Assembly: GCA_020629545.1 (NCBI GenBank)
Contig: JAHDDC010000031.1
Span: 1 to 35,351, forward strand
Direction: 5' to 3'
DNA length: 35,351 nt
Source: Hellea sp.
Lineage (GTDB): Bacteria; Pseudomonadota; Alphaproteobacteria; Caulobacterales; Maricaulaceae
Part shown: one piece after another, positions 7,251 to 15,164 of the stretch
How the letters are laid out: the number at the start of each line of letters is the position of its first letter
Position numbering within the stretch: the stretch's first letter is position 1
Program-made: the position numbers and the translations under genes
The notes under the pieces: generated by a model
Database searches by the model: none
Seen by the model: the letters and a program-made list of their open reading frames with translations, nothing else
What the model was told of the DNA's origin: nothing

Positions 7251-8285
7251 TTACACCGGTCCAGTCGACTCTCTGAGGATGAATTGATAGTCTAAAATAT
7301 CTGTCCAAGACGGTTTGTTGTTGTCGTTTTTGGTGTTGTTACCCGCGCGATTGACAAGGTATTCTACCGCTTGTTCGCCGTATTTGATTAATGGTTGGCG
7401 GATGGTCGAAAGAGTAGGCCAGATGCGTTCTGCGAGCTCAGAATCGTCAAATCCGATTACAGATATTTCTTCCGGAACCTTGATGTTGTTTCTGTAGGCG
7501 GCAACAATTACGCCTGCGGCCATGTCATCATTGGCTGCAAAAATTGCCGTGGGTCGATTATCCATAGATAGGAGGTCTAATCCTGCATTCATGCCACTTT
7601 CAAAGCTGAAAAATCCAGGCTTTACAATTGATGGATCTAGTTCGATTCCGGCGTCCTGTAGCGCGTCACTATATCCCTTAAAGCGCTTATGCGTGGCGCC
7701 GTGATCCTCATAGCCCCTGATGAAACCAATTCTGCGATGCCCTAAAGAAATGAGGTGATTGGTTGCCTCTTTCGCTGCGATGCTATCATCGATAGTAATG
7801 TTGACATTATTCATATCTTTGATTTCGTTTGGACCGATCCTAGAAATTGGAATGCCAGCTTTATTGAGAATTTCATTAAACAAGGGGCTATCAGAATAGG
7901 GGGGAACTAAAATTACGCCGTCCGGCTTTTTCTGAGTCAGGAAAGCTTTACTCCAGCTTTCTAAGTCCTCCGGATGGTTAAGTGTTTCGAAGCTCATTAA
8001 GGAAACAACTAGATTATAACCATGCTTCTGGCTGGCCCTTAAAGCGCCCGATTGAACTGTGTTGACAAAATTCCCTTCAACTGTTCGGCTAATGAGGTGA
8101 AACGTATAGGTCCGATTGCTGCGCAGACTACGGGCTGAAGCGCTAGGCACATAGCCTAGTTCTTTCACGGATGCGTGAACCTTGTTTCGCAAAGTATCCT
8201 GAACATGGGGTTCATTATTGAGTACACGCGAAACGGTTTTTAGAGAAACACCTGCATGATTGGCAACATCAATCATTCTTACCAT
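7251..8285 (-). CDS. LacI-family transcriptional regulator
   Basis: 344-aa repressor with an N-terminal HTH (MIDVANHAGVSLKTVSRVLN), a hinge SASARSLRSNR, and an effector-binding domain (EISVIGFDDSELAERIWP and neighbours). Its recognition helix region (VSLKTVSRV) is nearly the same as that of the other LacI protein at 3050-4042 (VSFKTVSRV), which makes overlapping operator preference plausible. It is the last gene of the gluconolactonase-GntP-GPH operon, 8 nt after the symporter stop. The first ATG is preferred over the internal Met4 because AGGA lies about 8 nt upstream of it. Effector unknown; a glucoside or gluconate-related sugar is a guess from the neighbours. Confidence 0.92.
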   Translation of the reverse strand: MVRMIDVANHAGVSLKTVSRVLNNEPHVQDTLRNKVHASVKELGYVPSASARSLRSNRTYTFHLISRTVEGNFVNTVQSGALRASQKHGYNLVVSLMSFETLNHPEDLESWSKAFLTQKKPDGVILVPPYSDSPLFNEILNKAGIPISRIGPNEIKDMNNVNITIDDSIAAKEATNHLISLGHRRIGFIRGYEDHGATHKRFKGYSDALQDAGIELDPSIVKPGFFSFESGMNAGLDLLSMDNRPTAIFAANDDMAAGVIVAAYRNNIKVPEEISVIGFDDSELAERIWPTLSTIRQPLIKYGEQAVEYLVNRAGNNTKNDNNKPSWTDILDYQFILRESTGPV

Positions 8286-8293
8286 GGGTAATC

Positions 8294-9670
8294 CTACTCC
8301 AATTGACCAATTAGTTTTCTATGAGCATCCCGATCCATGGGCAACATCATTATCGGAATGGTTGTCAGAAGCATCAATAATGGGGGACAAATGGCGATAA
8401 AATTCTTGAATTTTTCGCCGTGCTCAGCTGTAACGCTGGCTTCTTCAGTGACGCCAAAAGAAGAGATCACAAAACCGATCATCAGGGCCATTATCCCTCC
8501 CGTCAGCTTTTGGGATATCAAAGCGGAGCCGTAAACCCCGGCTTCTGATCGATAGCCGCTATCTCTTTGTCCGTACTCCACGCAATCTGGAACAAGCGCC
8601 CAAAAAATGATGGCATGGGCTGCGCCTAGCGCCATGAATATCATAATATGTACTGGAATATTTGCGCTGCCATTGATTATCGGAAGGTTAGACAATGTTA
8701 TGTCCGGGCCCATCAGAAGAAACATACCGGTCACGAAGTAAATCAAGCTCGTGCCGATCCAAAGTTTTCTACGACCCAAAACCCGAATCAAATATGTCCA
8801 GAACGGAACAGAAACTGCGGCAGATAGTGCGAAGAAAGTCAAAAGAACTTCGGTTCTTCCAAAGACATCCGCATTGGCTTTGATGTAATACATCAGAGTC
8901 AAATTGAGCGCTGAGCCTGCGGCCGTATTGAGCATTATGACGATTAGCAAAATTCTAAGCGCTCGATTTGAAACGATATTTTTCCAAATCCCTTGCCAGA
9001 CTTTGTCGGATTGAACCGTCTTATTGGGAAGCGGAAGTTCCCGAGTATTTGCAAAACATAGCCACAAGGCCAGAGTGGCAATAATACCGCCAATCGCAGC
9101 CGTGATTTGAAAAGCTTTTGATTGAGAGCCTGATATACTCTCAAAATAATCTACAGAAGGCCAAAGGAGCATCGAAATCAACACAAGGGCGGAAAAACCG
9201 AAAAACATACGTGATCCGGAAAAATCCGCACGTTCTTTACTGTCATATGAAATCCGGGAGGCCATGGCCGAGTAGGGAATGGCAACGATTGTATACGCGG
9301 TTCGAAACAGGAGGCATGTTGCGACTAAGAAGCCGATTTTTACGAAGTCCTCAAATGGCGGAACCCAAAATAAGAAGATGAAAAACAATGCTGTAAAAAG
9401 GCTGCCGAAAAGCAAAAATGGACGATAAGTGCCCATTCGCGTTGTCACGCGTTCTGACAAAGACGCGATAATAGGGTCAGAGATAGCATCCCAAGCCATC
9501 CCAATGAAGAATATAGTACCAGCTATTCTTGGGTCGATGCCCGCGACTTCAGTATACCAAAACAGGAGGAATATCGAGACTGTCTGCCAGTAAATGTTGA
9601 GGCCAAAATCTCCGACGCCATAGCCAATGAGGCGACCAAATTTTCGTGGTTTTGATGGTGGGTTATTCAT
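8294..9670 (-). CDS. GPH-family sugar:cation symporter (MFS fold)
   Basis: 458-aa inner-membrane protein with about 12 hydrophobic segments. The N-terminus (GYGVGDFGLNIYWQTVSIFL, then FIGMAWDAISDPI) is diagnostic of the glycoside-pentoside-hexuronide:cation symporters related to MelB, which take up oligosaccharides or glycosides with Na+ or H+. It is third in a four-gene minus-strand operon, 4 nt after the GntP stop and 8 nt before the LacI start. Likely cargo is a beta-glucoside or an oxidised glycoside made by the periplasmic enzymes encoded nearby; the sequence does not tell which. Confidence 0.9.
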   Translation of the reverse strand: MNNPPSKPRKFGRLIGYGVGDFGLNIYWQTVSIFLLFWYTEVAGIDPRIAGTIFFIGMAWDAISDPIIASLSERVTTRMGTYRPFLLFGSLFTALFFIFLFWVPPFEDFVKIGFLVATCLLFRTAYTIVAIPYSAMASRISYDSKERADFSGSRMFFGFSALVLISMLLWPSVDYFESISGSQSKAFQITAAIGGIIATLALWLCFANTRELPLPNKTVQSDKVWQGIWKNIVSNRALRILLIVIMLNTAAGSALNLTLMYYIKANADVFGRTEVLLTFFALSAAVSVPFWTYLIRVLGRRKLWIGTSLIYFVTGMFLLMGPDITLSNLPIINGSANIPVHIMIFMALGAAHAIIFWALVPDCVEYGQRDSGYRSEAGVYGSALISQKLTGGIMALMIGFVISSFGVTEEASVTAEHGEKFKNFIAICPPLLMLLTTIPIMMLPMDRDAHRKLIGQLE

Positions 9671-9674
9671 CCAT

Positions 9675-11048
9675 CTATCCTGCCAAAGGGAAGATGATTA
9701 AACAAAGGATAAGTGCGGTAACTGATAGAATCCCAGTCATTAAAGTCCAAGTTTGCAGGGTTTCTTTTTCGGTTAAATCAAACAATCGATTGACCAGCCA
9801 AAACCCTGAGTCATTCACATGTGAGAAGCCTGAAGCGCCCGCCGCAATGGCGATGGTTAGTGTCGCTAATTGCCAAGAGGTAAAATCACCCGGATTGATC
9901 ATGGCTGCCAAAAGTCCTGCCGCAGTGACCATGGCCACAGTCGCGCTTCCTTGTAAAAGACGAAATAAAAGCGCTAGCAAAAAAGCTGTCAATACTATTG
10001 AGAGTCCCAATCCTTGAACCAAGGTCGAAAGGTCATTCCCGGCACCTGTATCCGTCAAGACTTGTTTGAACGCACCGCCTGCGCCTGTCACCAGAATAAT
10101 CAAAGCTGTCGGTTCAAGAGATCTGGCAATTGCATTCGAAAAGGTTTTCCGGTCACTTTCGGTTTTCGGTCCAACGCAAATCCAGCTAACCAGACAGGCT
10201 AGGATTAAAGCGGCAAATGGATGGCCTACTACTTGAAAAGACGGGGTTAATCTGTTTCCCGGAAAGAACTCTTTGGTTACATTGGCAACCAGTATCAGGA
10301 CAATAGGCAGCAGTATAAGTCCCAGAGCGAGCGCAAAACTAACAGTATGGGGAGAGCTCTTAGCGTTATGGTCTGTCATTTTCGGGACGATTCCGGGGAG
10401 TCTTCCTTGCCGATCCAGCCAATTCGTAAAAATAGGCCCAGAAATTATCAATGTAATGAAGCTAACAAATGCCCCGATCAAGATTACATTGCCGATGCTC
10501 GCTCCGATCTCATTTGCAATGAGAATTGGCCCTGGTGTCGGCGGAATAAAAGCATGTCCGATGGCCAAACCCGCACAAAGCGGGAGCCCAAAAAACAAAG
10601 GCACCTTTTTAGCGGCTGCAGCCATTTTGTTAATCAAAGGCATAAGAACGATGAGAGCGACGTCAAAGAATACAGGCGTGGCAGCCACGAGCCCCATGAC
10701 GCCTGTGGCCATGGTTTTTGATCGTTCAGATTTTACTTTTATAACCTTTTCGGAGAGTGCTCCTAGAACATTACTGCGTTCCAAAATTGCGCCAAAAATA
10801 GCTCCTAGTCCAATGATAGGTGCGATAAAGCCGAGCGTTCCGCCCATACCATTTTTGACAGAATTAAAGGCTGCGTCTGGTGCAAGCCCCGCTATCAATC
10901 CTGTGATGATAGCGACTGCGAGCAATGAAATAAAAGCGTTACTTTTGAAGCGTACTATTAAAAGCAATAAAATGCCGATGCCGAAAACAGTCGCCAAAAC
11001 AGCCTGCGACAAAGCCCCATGTCCAATGATTGCGGACAAGCCGATCAT
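9675..11048 (-). CDS. Gluconate:H+ symporter (GntP family)
   Basis: 457-aa polytopic inner-membrane permease, the usual GntP length. It shows the family pattern of many hydrophobic segments with FIPPTPGPILIA and the late SHVNDSGFWLV, both typical of GntP/GntT/IdnT proteins. It overlaps the gluconolactonase gene by ATGA (11045-11048), so lactone hydrolysis and gluconate uptake are translationally coupled. With the gluconokinase gene at 14660-15160 the window contains a complete gluconate assimilation set. Related acids such as ketogluconate are possible substrates. A long opposite-strand open frame over 10273-11061 is a shadow of this gene. Confidence 0.94.
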   Translation of the reverse strand: MIGLSAIIGHGALSQAVLATVFGIGILLLLIVRFKSNAFISLLAVAIITGLIAGLAPDAAFNSVKNGMGGTLGFIAPIIGLGAIFGAILERSNVLGALSEKVIKVKSERSKTMATGVMGLVAATPVFFDVALIVLMPLINKMAAAAKKVPLFFGLPLCAGLAIGHAFIPPTPGPILIANEIGASIGNVILIGAFVSFITLIISGPIFTNWLDRQGRLPGIVPKMTDHNAKSSPHTVSFALALGLILLPIVLILVANVTKEFFPGNRLTPSFQVVGHPFAALILACLVSWICVGPKTESDRKTFSNAIARSLEPTALIILVTGAGGAFKQVLTDTGAGNDLSTLVQGLGLSIVLTAFLLALLFRLLQGSATVAMVTAAGLLAAMINPGDFTSWQLATLTIAIAAGASGFSHVNDSGFWLVNRLFDLTEKETLQTWTLMTGILSVTALILCLIIFPLAG

Positions 11049-12052
11049 AATAGTCCGGTAGTCTTTGTCTTTAGTTTTACGAGTCGATCATGATTTGTGA
11101 TAAAAAGTGTGGAGCCGTCCTCTCCAAAAGTGCAGTTTGCGCTTCCTTTGCCGGTGAGGATACGGCCTAAAACCTTTCCGTCCGGGGCTATTATAAATAC
11201 ACCGCCTGGTCCAGTTGCAAAAATATTGCCTTGGATGTCGACAGCCATACCGTCAGGTAGTCCCGGAATTCCTTTGCCCATAAAACGGCTGAAATCGACC
11301 ATGAGTGTTTTGGCTTTTTCGGGCTGACTTAAATCATATTTATATAAATGAGGCGCTGTCGGGTCCGATTGTGCGATATAAAGCGTTTTTTCGTCGGGGG
11401 ATAGGGCTATCCCGTTAGGGAATGTCATATCATCGATCAGGAGTTCTACGCTGCCTTTTGCCCGGAAAAGATAAACACCGTTGTGGCTTAGCTCCTTCAG
11501 TGGGGATTCGTCTAGTCCCTCAAGCCCATAAGGAGGGTCGGTAAAGAAGATCTCATGTTTAGAAGATTGTATTAAATCATTGGGACTATTAAATTTTTTT
11601 CCGAGATAGTTGTTTATGAGAATTGTGCGTTTGCCGGTGGAAATTTGTAAAAGTTCTAGAGCGCGTTCGCCGTGATTGCAGATTAATAGGTTGTCAACGC
11701 CTCTATACAATAGCCCATTGGCGCCCGCTTCACGGAAACCTTCCGTCTGGTTAGAACCGGATGGATCAAGGAAAATAGATACACCGTCCCTTTCTGACCA
11801 TTGATAGGCTATATTGCCGGGAACATCAGTAAAATATAGTTTGCTATTTTGCTTATCCCAGGCCGGTCCTTCTGACCAGCCATAGCCAGTACCAAGAACC
11901 TCAAATGACTCGTTTTTATTGACTAAACTCCAAAATTGGTTGTCAAAAGACTCATAAATTCCTTTGGCTTGCAATGTTTGATTTTGTTGGCCTGAGCAAG
12001 CTACTAGGCTTGCCGCGGAAATAGCACAGAATTCTCGTCTATTGAATTTCAT
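11045..12052 (-). CDS. Periplasmic gluconolactonase, SMP-30 family, Tat lipoprotein
   Basis: 335-aa six-bladed beta-propeller lactonase. The metal-site motifs of the SMP-30/gluconolactonase family are visible: Glu in WSEGPAW, Asn in FNSPNDLI, and Asp in LPDGMAVD. The start was set to the ATG at 12052 rather than the upstream GTG at 12088, because GGGGAGG sits directly before it and the protein then begins with a twin-arginine signal (NRREF) followed by a lipobox LVAC (Cys19). It is thus probably exported folded and lipidated. It should hydrolyse gluconolactone or a related aldonolactone to the acid imported by the coupled GntP. It is first in its operon and divergent from GH3, with a shared operator-like site at 12116-12132. 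Confidence 0.9.
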   Translation of the reverse strand: MKFNRREFCAISAASLVACSGQQNQTLQAKGIYESFDNQFWSLVNKNESFEVLGTGYGWSEGPAWDKQNSKLYFTDVPGNIAYQWSERDGVSIFLDPSGSNQTEGFREAGANGLLYRGVDNLLICNHGERALELLQISTGKRTILINNYLGKKFNSPNDLIQSSKHEIFFTDPPYGLEGLDESPLKELSHNGVYLFRAKGSVELLIDDMTFPNGIALSPDEKTLYIAQSDPTAPHLYKYDLSQPEKAKTLMVDFSRFMGKGIPGLPDGMAVDIQGNIFATGPGGVFIIAPDGKVLGRILTGKGSANCTFGEDGSTLFITNHDRLVKLKTKTTGLL

Positions 12053-12115
12053 TGTTCCTCCCCGAAACCCGAAAGTCTTATTTGACACATTGATTTTTGG
12101 TGTTTAATGGAGCAC

Positions 12116-12132
12116 TTGTCTTACGTTGTCAA
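12116..12132. promoter_or_regulatory. LacI-type operator-like site D (gluconolactonase/GH3)
   Basis: TTGTCTTACGTTGTCAA, the exact reverse complement of site F before the TonB receptor (22547-22563). One arm (GTTGTCAA) is a perfect consensus half-site. The other is degenerate (GTAAGACAA when read outward from the centre). It sits in the 122-bp divergent region and overlaps the predicted GH3 -35 box. Confidence 0.65.
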
Positions 12133-12153
12133 TTTTGAAGTAAGCTTTATATA
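12126..12153 (+). promoter_or_regulatory. Predicted sigma-70-type promoter of the GH3 gene
   Basis: TTGTCA (12126-12131), a 16-bp spacer, and TATATA (12148-12153) lie 21 bp before the GH3 ATG, with GGGGAGG as ribosome binding site at 12164-12170. The -35 hexamer lies inside operator-like site D, consistent with repression by blocking polymerase. Confidence 0.5.
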
Positions 12154-12174
12154 GATCCTTTTCGGGGAGGGAAT

Positions 12175-14673
12175 ATGAGAACGAACATCGGAAAATGGTC
12201 TGTCTTGTGCGCTTCAGCATTGGCTCTGGCAGTTACAGCTTGCAAAGATAATTCAGGGCTGGAAACTCAGACGAAAGATGAGATTAAAAATACTCCCGTT
12301 GCAGTTAACACTCCGGGAACAATAAACCCTAAATCCTGGCCTGCCGTTAGTACGCCACCTCTCGATCGATCCGTTGAAAAACGCATTACAGATATGATGA
12401 GCAAAATGACTCTGGAACAAAAAGTGGGTCAGGTTGTTCAGGGCGACAGCAATTCACTCTCGCCCGAAGATGTACGTAAATATAAACTCGGATCTGTCCT
12501 TTCCGGCGGAAACTCTGCTCCTGGAGATCTGCCCTATGCGGATACAGAGGCCTGGTTGGCAGCGGCGGATGCGTATTATGAGGCTTCGCTTGATACAGAA
12601 GGGGTCGAGATTGCTATCCCAATCATTTGGGGAATTGATGCCGTTCATGGCCATGCTAATCTAACAGGGGCAACCGTGTTTCCACATAATGTCGGGCTCG
12701 GCGCGGCGAATGATCCGGACATGATCCGTCGTATCGCCGAAGTGACGGCTCTAGAATTGAACGTTTCAGGCCATGACTGGACGTTTGCGCCCACACTAGC
12801 TGTTCCGCAAAATGATCGCTGGGGGCGGGGCTATGAAGGCTTTTCCGAAGACCCGGAGATAGTAAAGTCTTATGGCGGTGAAATCGTGATAGGTCTTCAA
12901 GGCAAAGTCGGAGCCGATGATTTCATGGGCGACGGTAAGGTTATGTCGACAGCCAAGCACTTCTTGGGAGACGGCGGAACGATCAATGGTGTGGATCAAG
13001 GTAACGCAGACATTTCTGAAGCAGAACTTAGAGATGTTCACCTTGCCGGCTATATTACGGCCATTGAGGACGGGACCCAGTCTGTTATGGCCAGTTTCTC
13101 CTCATGGCAAGGTCAGCCCATGCATGGTCAGAAAGAGTTGCTTACGGATGTGCTAAAAGGCCAGATGGACTTCAAAGGATTTGTGATTGGCGACTGGAAT
13201 GGGCACGCACTCATTCCTGGCTGTACCAATGTTGATTGTCCTGAGTCCCTGAATGCAGGCCTGGACATGTATATGGCTCCAGACACTTGGAAGGGGATTT
13301 ACGAGTCTACTCTGAAGCATGTAAAATCCGGTAAAATTCCAATGGAACGGCTCGATGATGCTGTTCGCCGCATTCTTAGAGTTAAAATCAATTCCGGCAT
13401 TTTTGAAAAGCCAAAGCCCAGTGAGAGAGCTTTTGCAGGGCAAACTGAATTGCTGGGTTCAGCTGAGCATCGAGCTTTGGCAAGAGAAGCTGTCAGGAAG
13501 TCTCAGGTCTTGCTCAAAAACAATGATAATACATTACCTCTTGCCCCCGGATCTAAGGTCCATGTTATTGGAGCGGGCGCGAATGATATCAGCAAATTTT
13601 CTGGCGGCTGGACTCTTGACTGGCAAGGCGGAACCTATCCTAACTCCGAATTTCCTAATGGTGAGACATTTGTGGCCGCTGTTAAGCGCGAAGTCGAGGC
13701 AGCCGGTGGAACATTCAGTTATGATGCCGTTGGCGACAAGGTTCCGTCTGACATAGATGTCGTTATCGCAGTCTTCGGTGAGGATCCTTATGCTGAGTTT
13801 ATGGGCGATCGTGATAATGTCGATTTTGTACCAAACGATCTCAATCCACAGCGCCTGATGGAATATAAAAAGGCTGGCGTGCCGGTTGTGTCCATTTTCC
13901 TTTCCGGCCGTCCGCTTTGGACCAATCCTGAAATGAATGCTTCGGATGCCTTCGTGGCGTCCTGGCTGCCAGGGACAGAGCCAGCCGGTATCACGGATCT
14001 CCTGTTCCAAACGAAACCAGAATATGATTTCACGGGTCGTTTATCGTTCTCTTGGCCTAAAAACGCTATGCAGGATCAGTTAAATGCGATCCATCCAAAT
14101 TATGATCCATTGTTCAAAGTTGGATATGGTCTGTCATATAAGTCCAGCAAAAATATCGGCAAGCTTTCGGAAGAAAGCGGGTTGCCGGAAAATATGGTGG
14201 CGCCCAAAGGTGTGTTTTTTGAAAAGGGCCAGACCTTGGAGCCTTGGCGGTTCGCCGTAGACGGGTCCCATGTCAATATGCCCTATAATTCAAATGGAGT
14301 TAAAATTGGTGGCTTTGACAGATTGGCTCAGGAGGATTCTTTCCGCGTCACAGCAAATGGCGGCAATGCTATGGTTTCTATCATGTCGGGTTATACATTG
14401 GATTTCGAACGTGAAGCCAATGGAAAGGTTGAGTTGTCATTCTTAATCAAGAACCTGAAAGGCGCCGGCAATGTGATGATCGGATCTAATTCGACGCGCA
14501 TATCTGTGCCAACAACTAATGAATGGCAGGAGGTCCGCATCCCGTTGGCCTGTATGGATAACTTGAATTATATCCGCCATGCTTTTGCGGTGGATATGAA
14601 GGATGGCATGGATATCGGTGTTTCTGATGTGAAATTTGCGCAAGAAAGCGGCAAGGCCCTTAACTGTCCTTAG
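12175..14673 (+). CDS. GH3 exo-beta-glucosidase, lipoprotein, with C-terminal ExoP-like domain
   Basis: 832-aa glycoside hydrolase family 3 enzyme releasing glucose from beta-glucans or cello-/laminari-oligosaccharides. Residues 1-23 are a lipoprotein signal (AVTAC, Cys23). The GH3 N-domain spans about 60-400: FAPTLAVPQNDRWGRGYEGF, AKHFLGDGG, and the nucleophile Asp340 in VIGDWNG. The GH3 C-domain follows (about 420-650: RKSQVLLKNNDNTLPL, HVIGAGANDISKFSGGW, FGEDPYAEFMGD). A last domain of about 160 aa (670-832) matches the jelly-roll module seen at the end of marine ExoP-type exo-1,3/1,4-beta-glucosidases. It is probably anchored in the outer membrane facing the periplasm. Its 3' end overlaps the convergent gluconokinase gene by 14 bp. 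Confidence 0.95.
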   Translation: MRTNIGKWSVLCASALALAVTACKDNSGLETQTKDEIKNTPVAVNTPGTINPKSWPAVSTPPLDRSVEKRITDMMSKMTLEQKVGQVVQGDSNSLSPEDVRKYKLGSVLSGGNSAPGDLPYADTEAWLAAADAYYEASLDTEGVEIAIPIIWGIDAVHGHANLTGATVFPHNVGLGAANDPDMIRRIAEVTALELNVSGHDWTFAPTLAVPQNDRWGRGYEGFSEDPEIVKSYGGEIVIGLQGKVGADDFMGDGKVMSTAKHFLGDGGTINGVDQGNADISEAELRDVHLAGYITAIEDGTQSVMASFSSWQGQPMHGQKELLTDVLKGQMDFKGFVIGDWNGHALIPGCTNVDCPESLNAGLDMYMAPDTWKGIYESTLKHVKSGKIPMERLDDAVRRILRVKINSGIFEKPKPSERAFAGQTELLGSAEHRALAREAVRKSQVLLKNNDNTLPLAPGSKVHVIGAGANDISKFSGGWTLDWQGGTYPNSEFPNGETFVAAVKREVEAAGGTFSYDAVGDKVPSDIDVVIAVFGEDPYAEFMGDRDNVDFVPNDLNPQRLMEYKKAGVPVVSIFLSGRPLWTNPEMNASDAFVASWLPGTEPAGITDLLFQTKPEYDFTGRLSFSWPKNAMQDQLNAIHPNYDPLFKVGYGLSYKSSKNIGKLSEESGLPENMVAPKGVFFEKGQTLEPWRFAVDGSHVNMPYNSNGVKIGGFDRLAQEDSFRVTANGGNAMVSIMSGYTLDFEREANGKVELSFLIKNLKGAGNVMIGSNSTRISVPTTNEWQEVRIPLACMDNLNYIRHAFAVDMKDGMDIGVSDVKFAQESGKALNCP

Positions 14674-15160
14674 GTTCCAGATATTCTAATATCCCGTTGA
14701 CGATGTCGCCAACGGGTAATTCTGCTGAAATGGAAAGACCTGTTGCCGGGGGGTGCCAGGCGTCAAATTGGCTTTGAATAAGGGAAGCTGGCATAAAATG
14801 GTCGCGAACTTCCATTCGGGATTTCGCTGTTTCGATAGATATATCAAGCTTTATCCATAGAAGACGCTCACTTAATCGCTCACCTAGATATTTTTGAACA
14901 TAGGGTGTGAGCGCTGAACATGCGACCACGTTTGTCTGATTGGCATTGTTTTCCAGGTCGATACATATGGAATCCAGCCAAGCGGTACGGTCTTGATCAG
15001 TCAAAGCTCTGCCTGAAGACATCTTTGTGATATTGCTTTCGGGGTGATGTTCATCTCCCTCGACAAACCGCCAGTCATTGGACGCGGCGAGGGCTTTGCC
15101 GATCGTAGATTTACCGCAACCAGACACCCCGCAAACGATTATAACTTTCGCCCGGTCCAT
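14660..15160 (-). CDS. gntK: Gluconokinase (GntK/IdnK type)
   Basis: 166-aa cytoplasmic P-loop kinase making 6-phosphogluconate from gluconate and ATP, feeding Entner-Doudoroff or pentose-phosphate metabolism. Walker A is GVSGCGKST. The downstream motif VEGDEHHPESNITKMSSG is the family's gluconate-binding hallmark, and SALTPYVQKYLGERL follows. The start was set to the ATG at 15160, 4 nt after the GH5-cupin stop, because the longer frame would begin with TTG at 15193 inside that gene and add 11 residues not expected before the first strand. No strong Shine-Dalgarno is seen, so coupling to the upstream gene is likely. Completes lactonase-GntP-kinase. Confidence 0.95.
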   Translation of the reverse strand: MDRAKVIIVCGVSGCGKSTIGKALAASNDWRFVEGDEHHPESNITKMSSGRALTDQDRTAWLDSICIDLENNANQTNVVACSALTPYVQKYLGERLSERLLWIKLDISIETAKSRMEVRDHFMPASLIQSQFDAWHPPATGLSISAELPVGDIVNGILEYLEPKDS

Positions 15161-15164
15161 CAGC

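Noticed and set aside
10273..11061. 262-codon plus-strand open frame opposite the gntP gene
   Set aside because: It mirrors a real permease gene with clear GntP motifs on the minus strand, and its translation has no recognisable domain and a low-complexity composition.
13534..14010. 158-codon minus-strand open frame inside the GH3 gene
   Set aside because: It lies wholly within a well-supported GH3 domain, has no ribosome site and gives no recognisable product.
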